Below are positions 21,346-29,334 of a stretch of 64,000 bases of DNA, one piece after another. Source of the stretch: Anaspis maculata (lineage: Eukaryota; Arthropoda; Insecta; Coleoptera; Scraptiidae); NCBI GenBank assembly GCA_949128115.1, contig OX421966.1, positions 4,836,001 to 4,900,000 on the forward strand, in the 5' to 3' direction. Under the pieces are notes generated by a model that had not been told where the DNA came from, did no database searches, and saw nothing but the letters and a program-made list of their open reading frames with translations. How positions within the stretch are numbered: the stretch's first letter is position 1; each line of letters begins with the position of its first letter. A program made the position numbers and the translations under genes.

Positions 21346-21376
21346 AAATGTATGCCAACTCAGGCACATCTCTCCT

Positions 21377-21397
21377 ACCTACTACTACTACTACTAC
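21377..21397 (+). repeat. (ACT)n microsatellite
   Basis: Six or so ACT/CTA units directly at the right end of the 5.2-kb element. Confidence 0.85.
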
Positions 21398-21398
21398 T

Positions 21399-22324
21399 TA
21401 TACGGGGTGTTTATAAGATTCTGTGATCGCGGCAGGCATGGGTCAGGCCGAAAAACGCAGTAACAGGCGTAATACGCGATATTCAAAGGCACGACATGCG
21501 CTGTAGGTTCGCAAAGCTAGGGGATGGAACTCATGCGTCTGCGCGAGCTAGGAAAAGTCAAAACCTGCAGATTTTCAGCCATCGATTAACCAAAGGAAAA
21601 TAGATGACAAGAAATTCCTGATTTTCACGCTAGATTATGCGGAATGATGTTGTCCATGTGCATTGCTGTCGAAAAAATAAATTCCGCGCGTAGTGTTCCG
21701 AAAAGAACGGAAAAGCCGTTTCCAGTGTATAACTGGTTGCCTAGAAGGTGATGTTTTTTGGGAACACTCATGAAATGAAACTGTAATGTTCTTTTCGTAC
21801 GGTGTTTGCAGCCAAGCATTCAACAAATTGCCCGTTATTTTTGAAAAAAAAAACAGAAAACACAAAGCCTCTGATATATTATACATATAACCCGATCAAA
21901 TTTTAGTTACCATTTGTTTACATGCAGTTTCATGCCATTGACAGACAGGACGGCAACCGTAAGGCAGAGAAGAATACTAGAAGTAGGGCGGTATTTTCAA
22001 AAACACACCAACTGATAAACACGTTACCATATTTTCGCTCCTTGTGTATCTAAAACTGATCCATCATTGCTGGTCTTGAACACAATGAAAGATCAAGAAA
22101 CACTCTTTTTTCCATAGCTTATTTAAAAGTTTCATTCTCAGCCGTTTCAATAATATACAATGTTGAAATTACGCTTTTTACATGTGTTAGCATACGGCAC
22201 TATTCTCAAATCCCCTAGCATGGTTGCGCCAGCGCAGAAATGGCACTGAATTTCGCCTATTATTGTAGTGAATGAAAGCGGATTCCAAAGACGATGCGAT
22301 CATAGACATTTATAAACACCCGGT
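21399..22324. mobile_element. ~925-bp element with ~30-bp TIRs (GGGTGTTTATAA tips)
   Basis: CGGGGTGTTTATAAGATTCT followed by GTGATCGC pairs with inverted GCGATCATAGACATTTATAA then ACACCCGG. The interior carries no transposase-like frame, so it is a non-autonomous element. ACT/TACC-rich DNA on both sides obscures the target duplication. Confidence 0.65.
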
Positions 22325-22849
22325 ACCTACTTATGGTCCCATTCTTTAAAAAATTACATTTCATAATGGCTCTGATACGTTGTTATTCCCTAGGCAACAG
22401 CCAATGGCCGACAGGAATTTTTACATAACAGAGCGTTTATGAAATCTTATTTTTCACAGTATAGCCGCTCTGCACATTTTGAATATCCCGCCCGTTTCAG
22501 CACCCTCATGCGGCAGTTGCCAACAAATGTGTGAAGAAAATTGTCAATATATAGAAGTTTATGAATTGTTGAAATTGACATTTGCAGGTGGTATGATTAT
22601 TCCAAATGGCATTGCCGCATTGTTGTTATGGAAACAGAGAACTTCCTGCAGGAATTGCAAAAAACTTGCAACTTGCGGTGTGTTTAATAGGAAGTCGCGC
22701 CAGAAATGTGCTACTTGAGGTCTGTGTTGAGGGTCTACTACTATCTATCTTGTTTCAAATGGATTACTGAAAAACGCGCTAATTGGTTGTTGACAATTTG
22801 TTTACCTATGTTATAAGTGATCACCCCTCAAATGCCAGAGGTTGGAGAC
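22325..22849. other. Spacer with one unassigned cysteine-rich frame
   Basis: A 79-codon plus-strand frame (22479-22718) contains CGSCQQMCEENC and CRNCKKLATC. It has no upstream signal or recognisable family, and I do not call it a gene. Confidence 0.3.
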
Positions 22850-23034
22850 CCCTAGTCTCATTGAAGATTTTAAAAAGGGCAGCCCCTGCCTATATAGTGA
22901 GGTGAAACAGCAAGATTAAAAATATGCTGGTTAGATGTCCTCTCAAAAACAAAACGTATAAGTTTTGGCTTTTTTGCAGGAAAAATTTGTGCGGGAAAAT
23001 ATCGGAGGTGAAAACTTTTGATAAAATCACCCTG
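22850..23034 (+). mobile_element. Solo diverged end of the DD41D mariner family
   Basis: The stretch from TAGTCTCATTGAAGATTTT to AAAATCACCCTGTA matches the right TIR of the mariner at ~25870-26054 block by block (GGTGAAACAGCAAGATTAAA, ATGCTGGTTAGATGTCC, TTTGTGCGGGAAAATAT) with more substitutions. Only one end is present, so this is a truncated older copy. Confidence 0.8.
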
Positions 23035-23102
23035 TATTGGTTTTTATATGGACGCAAATTTTGTGTTTGGCGCTGGAGAGTAGCATTTTTCATTATTTTT
23101 TA

Positions 23103-23433
23103 TTACCACATTCACCAGACATTTACCACATTTACCAGACATTTACCAGACATCTACCACATTTACCACATTTACCAGACATTTACACATTTACCAGACA
23201 TTTACACATTTACCAGACATTTACACATTTACCAGACATTTACACATTTACCAGACATTTACACATTTACCAGACATTTACCACATTTACCAGACATTTA
23301 CCACATTTACCAGACATTTACCACATTTACAGACATTTACCACACATTTACCACATTTACCACATTCACCAGACATTTACACATTTACTAGACATTTACC
23401 ACATTTACCGACCCTTGTACACCACATTTACCA
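23103..23433 (+). repeat. ACATTTACC(AG) minisatellite, right array
   Basis: Same units as 15530-15772 and on the same strand, ending TGTACACCACATTTACCAG against the right arm. TGTACACCACATTT also starts the left array. Confidence 0.95.
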
Positions 23434-24743
23434 GGTGGTCAACCCCTCGTCAGAGGACATTAGATTGAACTGTATTTTTCACGAAAATCATCCATTTGAT
23501 CTGTAACTTTGTTTTTCAAGATAGAAAAAATCGGTTTGAACTTTAGTCGGCACAGGCCGTCGTCAACTACTGACCAGAACATTACACCATGCATCTTTAA
23601 ATGAAAATAGCCCAAACTATCTGAAAAATTATAACTCATCTTTGAAAGTTTGAGGATCTGTGCAGAACTGAATTCCCTATAACATAAACAAAATCGTCAT
23701 GAATCGCAATGCAGGGTATTGAGTTATTACTTGAAGGTGCATGCTGTAGTGTTCTGGTCATTAGTAAACGCCGGGCAGTGCCGACTTAAGTTCAAATCGA
23801 TTTTTCCTACCTCGAAAAACAAAGTTACAGATCGAATGGATGATTTTCGTGAAGAATACAGTTTAGTCTAATGGCCTCTGAGATGTTTTCAAAGATGAAT
23901 ATCTCTAACAGTAAAAAAAAAGCTTTGTGAAAATTGACAAAGAAAAAACAGGTTTTCTCAAGTGAACTTGTTCGAACTTGTTTTTATCCAAATTCACACA
24001 TCAGATTCAAGTTCAGGACATTGAATTTAGTCGGAAAAGATACCAATCTTGTCGTGATCGATTCTTCATGGCCCAGAAAGAAAAAGAGCCACCCAGCCGA
24101 GTTTCGTCCTTCCCCACGACCCCCCTTCAACAATGATCGACACTTTTTGTGCCAAAATTGTATCAACTGGTTGTGATGCGTCGAGCTACGACGTATTTGC
24201 AACCATTGGATTGACGGGTTTCATCGGGTTCTATACCTTTTATTCTTAATTGCAATTTTTTACCCCCCCTCCAATAACTCAAAGCTTCGAGGTGCGATTT
24301 TTGGCAATTTGAGATATGTAGTAGGGCAAATAATTCTGGACAGAATATAAAATTTTCAGGACGTTCATATCTTTGCCGAGGTTTTGGCAATTTTTTTACC
24401 ATGTTTCCTGTACTAAAACAAAGTTGGCCATAAAATGTATTAAAACAACGTATAAAGGCAGCATTTGGAACTTTGCTTGTGAAAATGTACTCCTCACTCA
24501 TTTCTACATGTAGTTTTAACTTAACAGAACTGAAAAATACCGACTGCGGTACCAGAGACCGGCCAGGAACCATTTTTGCAGAATTTACCCCTAGCAGGTA
24601 TATTAACCGCAATACAGTGTCTCTGACGCAAAATCTCGCGTGGCGCCACATCTGGAATTGCGAAGGAGGGTCTTCTGAACAAATATGCCAAATTTCATGC
24701 TTTGATCACAAAATGCACAGATCATTCCGCTAACCCCCCCACT
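23434..24743 (-). repeat. Right inverted arm of the 10.1-kb element (interrupted)
   Basis: Pairs with 14617-15512. The pairing is broken by an independent palindrome at 23451-23884, absent from the left arm. Confidence 0.85.
23451..23884. mobile_element. ~430-bp palindromic MITE in the right arm
   Basis: CATTAGATTGAACTGTATTT at the left pairs with inverted AATACAGTTTAGTCTAATGG at the right. The arms are ~165 bp (also CACGAAAATCATCCATTTGA, AAAATCGGTTTGAACTTTAG, GACCAGAACA) around a ~90-bp loop. Confidence 0.8.
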
Positions 24744-24748
24744 ATTTT
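24744..24748 (+). repeat. Target-site duplication ATTTT, right
   Basis: Partner of 14612-14616. Confidence 0.75.
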
Positions 24749-25244
24749 GTTTATTTACACAGCCGTTTAAATAGAAACTGCATTCATCACTGAAGCATAT
24801 GTTCTTGACCAGATTTGGGTTTGCAGTGATCATTTCTGTCATGGTCTCGCAAAACTCTAGTCTCCGATCAGGATCTTCTTCAACAAGCTCCTGCAGCATT
24901 TTCATTTTGTATGGATGGAATTTATGAAGTTTTGTCACTTTGCGCACGGATGAGTACGAAAGTCCTGTAGTTGCAGAAATCCGACGCAAAGAGTTAGTTG
25001 GATCCAAAGCCAGATGACCTAGTACTTCAATCTGAGCCATTTCATCTACCACCACGTTACCTCTTCTATTCACATTCTTCACCGACCCCGTTTCCTGGAA
25101 TTTTCGTAAAAGCTTTCTGACGTACGTATGGCTCATTTGTCTATCTGGATGTCTTTCACTGAAAACTCTGGCCGTGGCTCGGTAACAGTTCATTGCACCA
25201 TAAATCAAAATTACTTCAACCCTCTCGGCAACAGCGTAAGCCAT
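24744..25244 (-). pseudogene. Mariner-type transposase, N-terminal half
   Basis: 167 codons starting MAYAVAERVEVILIYGAMNC. The first ~120 residues form the paired helix-turn-helix DNA-binding region that recognises the element ends: ATARVFSERHPDRQMSHTYV, LLRKFQETGSV, then LRRISATTGLSYSSVRKVTK. FSDECSFYLNG follows and carries the first catalytic Asp. The half ends GCVNKQN exactly at the ATTTT duplication. Reading continues a further ~45 codons into the inserted element, which is not native sequence. The start has no competing upstream ATG in frame and lies ~110 bp inside the right TIR. The 10.1-kb insert separates this half from the C-terminal half at 14030-14611, with phase preserved. Confidence 0.92.
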
Positions 25245-25354
25245 TTTTTACATGTAACAATTCAACCGACGTCGAATACGGTACACTTAGTGTATTGTAG
25301 AAAACAAAATAATGTACCTGAAAAACTGGGAAAAACTGAAGTAAAAAAATTATC

Positions 25355-26054
25355 TTATCTTTTGTGATTGTAACTACTGACTTCTTTCAGTTCCACTTGC
25401 TTCTGTCTGTTGAAACGTTTGCATTTTCAGAATAAAAGGAATTATTTGATTAAAAATGCTTTCTGAATAATTTTTCCAAAATGATCGTTGAGTTTTAGGC
25501 ACCTGTTGACGACTTCATTAGAATCGAATGCACTGGCGAATTATTGATACCCCTTTCAAATGAGGTATCACAAGATGGCTCATATCCCATTTCAGATTTC
25601 CAAGGGGTTGTTGATGGGGGCGAAGGAGTGGGTGAGAGGTACGTATCTCAACGATCTGTCAAAAAATGCCCCTTCCCCTAATACTTGATTGAAATAGACG
25701 TGTGTTGGCGGTTCTTGATACGCCAATGCATAATAAAAACAAAAAATTATTCAGCGAAGGTTCCTGGTTTAAAAAATTCATAGTTTGAGAACGGGTGGTT
25801 AGATTTTCATTTTAGATGCACCAGTATAAAGAGAATTGAATGACCTTCAAAACAATGTGTATCTTGACCCCTAGTCCCATTCAAGATTTTGGAAGGGGTA
25901 GTCACCCTGCCTAGGGGGATGAAACAGTAAGATTGAAAATACGCTGGTTAGATGTCCCCCTCGAAAAGAAAATCGACCTGTTTTGGCTTTTTTGCAAAAA
26001 AAATTTGTGCGGGAAAATATTGGAGGTGGAAACTTTTCAAAAAATCACCCTGTA
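25355..26054 (-). repeat. Right long TIR of the DD41D mariner
   Basis: Near-identical inverted copy of 13347-14040. The high identity indicates a young element. The transposase promoter presumably lies at its inner edge. Confidence 0.92.
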
Positions 26055-26056
26055 TA

Positions 26057-27167
26057 CCGGGTGTGACATTGGTGTTGTGTTTTTTCCCATATTTTTGGAG
26101 CCTCGCATGGAGAGTACCAGCGACAGTAAAAGATCACGATCGATGGCCAACTGTACCCTGGTCTTTTCTTCACATTTCTGTTTTTGTTTCATTTCATCAT
26201 GTCAATTTTTAAGGAAGATACATCTTTTTTCTTTCCACATCATGCTTTTTCTTATTTTGAGGGTTAGTCACTATTCAAGAAGATTAATGTGTCCATTGCA
26301 CATGTAATTCTCGTTACAAAATTGCACCGGATGGTACCCGCTCACAAAAATCTGTACCTCCCCACTTTTGGTTATATACCGGGTGTGACATTGGTGTTGT
26401 GTTTTTTCCCTCATCTTTTAAGCCCAACATGGAGAGTACCATTCACAGTAAAACATCACTGTTCCTGACCAACTGTACCCTGGTTTTTATCTCAACATTT
26501 CTGTTTTTGTTTCATTTCATTATGTCAATTTTTAAGGAAGATACAATTTTTTCCTTTCCACATCATGCTTTTTCTCTTTTTGAGGGTTAGTCACTATTCA
26601 AGAGGAGGAATGTGTCCATTGCTCTTGTAATTCTAGTCACAAAGTTGCACCGGATGGTGCCCGCTTACAAAAATCTTCATCCCTTCATTTTTAGGCTATG
26701 TATCGGGTGTGGCATTATTAGTGTCGATCTTTTCAATATCTTAAAAGCCCTCTGTAGAGAGTACCGGCAAAAGTATAGAATGGCAAACTGTATAGACAAT
26801 ACAAATAGAGAAGACCATATGTTATCACCACCGTAGTCACGGATATTGGGGCATCAAAAATCAGCCAACCTTTTTTTGAATGATGGACTCGCCTGGTTCC
26901 TACGCAACCGTAAAAATCCGTGACAACATATGGTCTTTTCTATTTGTATTGTCTATACCTACCGTTATCCTTTATTGTTTTTTTTTTGTTTTGCCCAAAT
27001 ATGCATCTTTCTTAAAAATTGACATCATGGAATGAAACAGAAACAGGAATGTTAAGAAAAGACCAGGGTACAGTTGGCCATGAATCGTGATCTTTTACTG
27101 TCGCTGGTACTCTCCATGCAAGGCTCCAAAAATATGGGAGAAAACACAGCACCAATGTCACACCCAG
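26057..27167. mobile_element. TA-flanked element with ~200-bp TIRs and 322-bp internal repeats
   Basis: CCGGGTGTGACATTGGTG at 26057 and the inverted CACCAATGTCACACCCAG ending 27167 are the tips, with TA outside both. The arms run ~170-200 bp (GGAGAGTACCAGCGACAGTA, GGCCAACTGTACCCTGG, TGATGTCAATTTTTAA). The tip-bearing unit is repeated in tandem at 26057, 26379 and, truncated, 26703 (steps 322 and 324). A 167-bp MITE interrupts the third unit. Frames over it are not protein-like. Confidence 0.82.
26791..26957. mobile_element. 167-bp MITE, uninterrupted copy
   Basis: Tips TATAGACAATACAAATAGA and TATTTGTATTGTCTATA are inverted repeats, with CATATGTTATCACC/GACAACATATG just inside. It is the same family as the split copy at 5612-7384, with ~90% or better agreement by eye. 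Confidence 0.9.
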
Positions 27168-27339
27168 TATAAAGCCAATATTGACTTTTTTCGATAATTT
27201 CTTACACAGTGTTCTTCTTGAGGAACCTTTCACCCAAAAGAAGAATTTCTCAAATCAGACGGATGGTTTGAAAAAAAACCGACTTCAAAGTTATGGCAAA
27301 ATTTTAGTGCTGCGTTAATTTTGCACGCCAGTGTATGTT

Positions 27340-27979
27340 TAATTTTACAATTATTATTTACGATTACAATTTGATTTATTACAATTATGTAAAGCCTCGT
27401 CACCCATGCACAGAAACTATAGGTACTCCAAGTTCTAGACAAGTCAGACACATTTATGAGTTCATCGGCAATCGCAGTTGTCCTCGTAGGCATGATCGAC
27501 GTCGTATTTGACACTTTGATTTATGCTGGTACAACAGCTGTCCAGCCTTGTGTCCAGCAGCAGCGGCTCCCAAAGAGATTCCGCAGTACTCGTAGTCTCT
27601 GAGCACGGCATTGAGCTTTGTCTTGGTATCGTCACCTGGATCGTGCATTCGTTCATTCGCAAACGTACAGTCGGTGTAGCAATTCATCATCAACCTCGTC
27701 GTTCCATCCACACAATAACAAGGGCCACAGTCAGGAAGCAAGAGACGTAAAACAGGAGTCTATTTTGTTTCCTTCTCAGGGAGAACAATGTAGCAGGAAA
27801 ACTGGAACGATTAGGCCGCAGAGGCCAGCAGCCAATGCCACAGTGCTTACGATCCGTTGTTCGGAAAAAAGCAGGGTCGTTCTTGCTAGATATACGACCG
27901 TGCAAAATAAAGCCACGATGGCAAAGGGCAACGCCAGGCAACATTCCATTATCGCGAATTTTTTTGTATCACATGGCAT
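27340..27979 (-). pseudogene. Tetraspanin pseudogene, head-to-head partner of the intact copy
   Basis: The start MPCDTKKFAIMECC at 27979 and the first two membrane segments (ALPFAIVALFCTVVYLARTT, VALAAGLCGLIVPVFLL) are clear. The frame then breaks repeatedly. A short insertion lies near 27780, LLFYVSCFLTVALVIVW is in another frame, and TKLNAVLRDYEYCGIS shows CCG changed to YCG. The LLPDGCC equivalent is scrambled, and VDHAYEDNC and NVSDLSRTWS appear in yet another frame. The fourth membrane segment is partly retained (FCAWVTRLYIIV). At least four frame disruptions and loss of the CCG Cys make it non-functional. It is closest in layout to the 9105-9755 copy and ends near the TA of the element at 13181-27333. 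Confidence 0.85.
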
Positions 27980-28223
27980 TTCGCAATTCCATATTATTAC
28001 TGCTTTGAATTTTGCGAACGGAACTTTCAACAGAATGTCATTGAATAACGTACATTTTGTCAAAAATGATGTTTGACTGAGATCGCAGCATGACTGATGG
28101 GCTGGCAGCATGAAGCCAGTCTCATGTCAAACATCATTTTTGACGAAATAGACGTCATTTCTTGACATGCTATCAAAAGTTCTGTTCACAAAATTCAAAG
28201 AAGTGATAATATTGGATCGCAAA
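27980..28223. promoter_or_regulatory. Palindromic spacer between divergent tetraspanin copies
   Basis: The ~100 bp on each side of a short centre (~28072-28122) are inverted copies: CAAAATTCAAAG, TTCTGTT/AACAGAA, GACATTCT, and TTTGTCAAAAATGATGTTTGAC against GTCAAACATCATTTTTGACGAAA. The same sequence precedes the copy at 9105-9755, so the core promoter probably lies here. No TATA box was confirmed. A small hairpin (CTGGCAGCATGAAGCCAG) is at the centre. Confidence 0.6.
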
Positions 28224-28868
28224 ATGCCATGTGATGTGAGAAAGATCGCAACAGTTGAAAGTTGCCTGGCATTTCCCTCTGCCATCGTGACTATATATCT
28301 CACGGTCCTCTATCGTATGAGAACGAGCCTGCTGTTTGCCGAACAAGAGACCGTGAGCACTGTGACACTGGCTGCTGGCGTGAGCGGCCTGGTAGTTCCA
28401 GTGTTCCTGCTGTTTCTCCTGAAAAAGGAACAAAACAGACCCCTGTTTTACGTCTCTTGCATCCTGACTGTGGCCCTTGTTGCGTGTGGAACGATAGGGT
28501 TTGCGATGCATTGCCTAACCAAGTACACGTTCGAACGGAGAATGAACGAGCTGGCTGGAATGCGCGAGCCGGATGACGATTCCAAGGCAAAGCTCAATGC
28601 CGTGCTCAAAGACTACGAGTGCTGCGGAATCTCTTCGCCGGAAGACTGGGGGCCGCTGCTGCCGGACGGCTGTTGTGCCAGAATGAATCAAAATGGCACG
28701 TGTGACGTCGATCATGCCTACGAGAGCAACTGCCACGATGAATTTACAGATGTATCTAACTTATCTAGAGCTTGTGGGAGTTTTTTTGGGTTCGTGACGG
28801 GGCTTTGGTGTCTTGCAACAGTTGTAGACTTACTAATGCTCAAAAGAAAATCTCGAAATTCCGAATAA
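28224..28868 (+). CDS. Tetraspanin-like membrane protein, intact copy
   Basis: 214 residues from MPCDVRKIATVESC; a further 19 in-frame codons upstream are excluded because the homologous upstream of the 9105-9755 copy contains a stop. Four membrane segments lie at ~11-30, ~42-66, ~72-93 and ~184-204. The large loop has YECCGISSPEDW, LLPDGCC, TCDVDH and SNC, giving the six-cysteine tetraspanin pattern. NGT and NLS are possible N-glycosylation sites. The C-terminus is a short basic tail (LKRKSRNSE), differing from the other copy's end. ATG context is CGCAAAATGCC. Most differences from the 9105-9755 copy are single substitutions that leave the frame open, which hints at retained function. Single exon; four-pass scaffolding of membrane partners is the family role. 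The decayed copy 245 bp away points outward on the other strand. Confidence 0.88.
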   Translation: MPCDVRKIATVESCLAFPSAIVTIYLTVLYRMRTSLLFAEQETVSTVTLAAGVSGLVVPVFLLFLLKKEQNRPLFYVSCILTVALVACGTIGFAMHCLTKYTFERRMNELAGMREPDDDSKAKLNAVLKDYECCGISSPEDWGPLLPDGCCARMNQNGTCDVDHAYESNCHDEFTDVSNLSRACGSFFGFVTGLWCLATVVDLLMLKRKSRNSE

Positions 28869-28869
28869 A
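28864..28869 (+). promoter_or_regulatory. Poly(A) signal AATAAA overlapping the tetraspanin stop
   Basis: GAATAAATAC: the stop TAA is part of AATAAA, as in the 9105-9755 copy. Confidence 0.55.
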
Positions 28870-29188
28870 TACAGAATAATAGCTTTTTTACTACTAGCCG
28901 TTAAGTACATCATTATTGATCTGTTGCTGAATTAGTATGGCGATTTTCTAGTAGTAGTGCAGTCACTATGTCTTTCCACTGCGGAAAAAATAGTAGAGGG
29001 TTGAAATTTTGTACACACCAACCTCTGCGATGGTCATATATGAGCCATGAAAAGTCCCTTGAAATCCGAGCCCAAGAACCCATGACAATGGCCATCAAGT
29101 GTTATAGACTAGGGTTAGCAACTCAAAATATGGACCGGAAGCTCTGTATTCAAGATGGCGGCTCATCCGGTCCCAGAAGATGAGAAAT
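28870..29188. other. 3' flank of tetraspanin, nothing recognised
   Basis: No protein-like frame was found. CAAGATGGCGGCTCATCCGG occurs near 29153, but without a supported gene. Confidence 0.35.
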
Positions 29189-29334
29189 AATAGGTGCTTT
29201 CCATTTACCACAAAGCTCACTGATCTGATCTAAGATGAAGAGAGAAAAGCAAGGAATCACATGCGCGGAAGTGAGATACCACTAACAACTTAGGTCAGAA
29301 CACTTAGTTCGGGTTGTAAAAGAAAAGCACCTAT
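29189..29334. mobile_element. Possible 146-bp MITE
   Basis: AATAGGTGCTTTC at the left and inverted GAAAAGCACCTATT at the right bound a short non-coding block. The TIR is only ~13 bp, so this is tentative. Confidence 0.45.

Larger units (their letters stand above)
16182..21376. mobile_element. 5.2-kb TIR element nested in the 10.1-kb element
   Basis: TAGGGGAGATGTGCCTGAGT followed by TGGCATAC at 16182 is matched by inverted GTATGCCAACTCAGGCACAT then CTCTCCTA ending at ~21376, about 27 bp with one mismatch. The subterminal phrase CTGAGTTGGCATA is repeated at once on the left (about 16194 and 16212). Inside are a fold-back element (16855-19440) and a possible second element (19541-20612). The frame at 16277-16627 (116 codons) matches no family I know. 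No transposase was seen. A TAC-rich microsatellite adjoins the right end. Confidence 0.65.
14617..24743. mobile_element. 10,127-bp element with ~0.9-kb inverted ends, inserted in the transposase gene
   Basis: Both ends start AGTGG(C/G)GGGGTTA(A/G)CGG and are bordered by ATTTT. The inverted arms are 14617-15512 and, interrupted by a palindrome, 23434-24743. They share GAATGATCTGTGCATTTTG, CAGATGTGGCGCCACGC, GGTATATTAACCGCAATACA, GACCGGCC/GGCCGGTCTC, GGTTGATCACCT/AGGTGGTCAACC and many more. Just inside each arm sits an ACATTTACC tandem array. The interior is mostly other elements (16182-21376, 21399-22324, 22850-23034). No transposase, polymerase or integrase was recognised, so it is non-autonomous or of an unfamiliar kind. 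The AG...CT tips with very long TIRs recall Polinton-type ends, but the short target duplication and missing genes do not support that class. Confidence 0.85.
13347..26054 (-). mobile_element. DD41D mariner-type transposon with ~695-bp TIRs, split by a 10.1-kb insert
   Basis: Tips TACAGGGTGATTTTTTTAAA at 13347 and the inverted TTTTTCAAAAAATCACCCTGTA ending at 26054 (shown in part) are bordered by TA (13345-13346 and 26055-26056). The arms extend ~695 bp (13347-14040 and 25355-26054), ending on the left at the transposase stop codon. Subtracting the 10,127-bp insertion and its 5-bp duplication leaves ~2.58 kb, a plausible autonomous size. The transposase lies on the minus strand: N-terminal half 24744-25244 and C-terminal half 14030-14611. 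The right TA is shared with the edge of the 26057-27167 element, so the mariner inserted exactly at that element's TA. Confidence 0.9.
13181..27333. mobile_element. Outermost palindromic element, split by ~13.8 kb of nested insertions
   Basis: CACTGGCGTGCAAAATCAAC at 13181 and its inverted counterpart GTTAATTTTGCACGCCAGTG ending at 27333 are the tips. TA borders both (13179-13180 and 27334-27335), as expected of Tc1/mariner-type or derived MITEs. The arms run inward for ~160 bp (13181-13344 and about 27172-27333), sharing GTGCTGCG, TTTTGCCATAACTTTGAA, CTTACACAGTGTTCTT and CGAAAAAAGTCA. Without its inserts the element would be a ~325-bp palindrome. Its right end abuts the 3' end of the tetraspanin pseudogene. 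Confidence 0.85.

Noticed and set aside
22479..22718. 79-codon frame with several CxxC pairs
   Set aside because: Cysteine content is suggestive, but there is no recognisable domain, no homologous copy in the window and no gene context.
15521..23468. Frames rich in TFTRHLHIYQTF over 15521-15916 and 22924-23468
   Set aside because: Direct translation of the ACATTTACC minisatellite; periodic and without family resemblance.
24163..24651. 162-codon minus-strand frame in the right arm of the 10.1-kb element
   Set aside because: It has no domain resemblance and merely reads the inverted arm; it is mirrored imperfectly in the left arm with different frames.
14617..24743. Polinton/Maverick identity for the 10.1-kb element
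   Set aside because: AG...CT tips and long TIRs fit, but no polymerase B, integrase, ATPase or capsid frames were found and the target duplication is 3-5 rather than 6 bp.
28167..28223. 19-residue N-terminal extension of the plus-strand tetraspanin
   Set aside because: The homologous upstream of the 9105-9755 copy has an in-frame stop, and the CAAAATG context favours the start at 28224.
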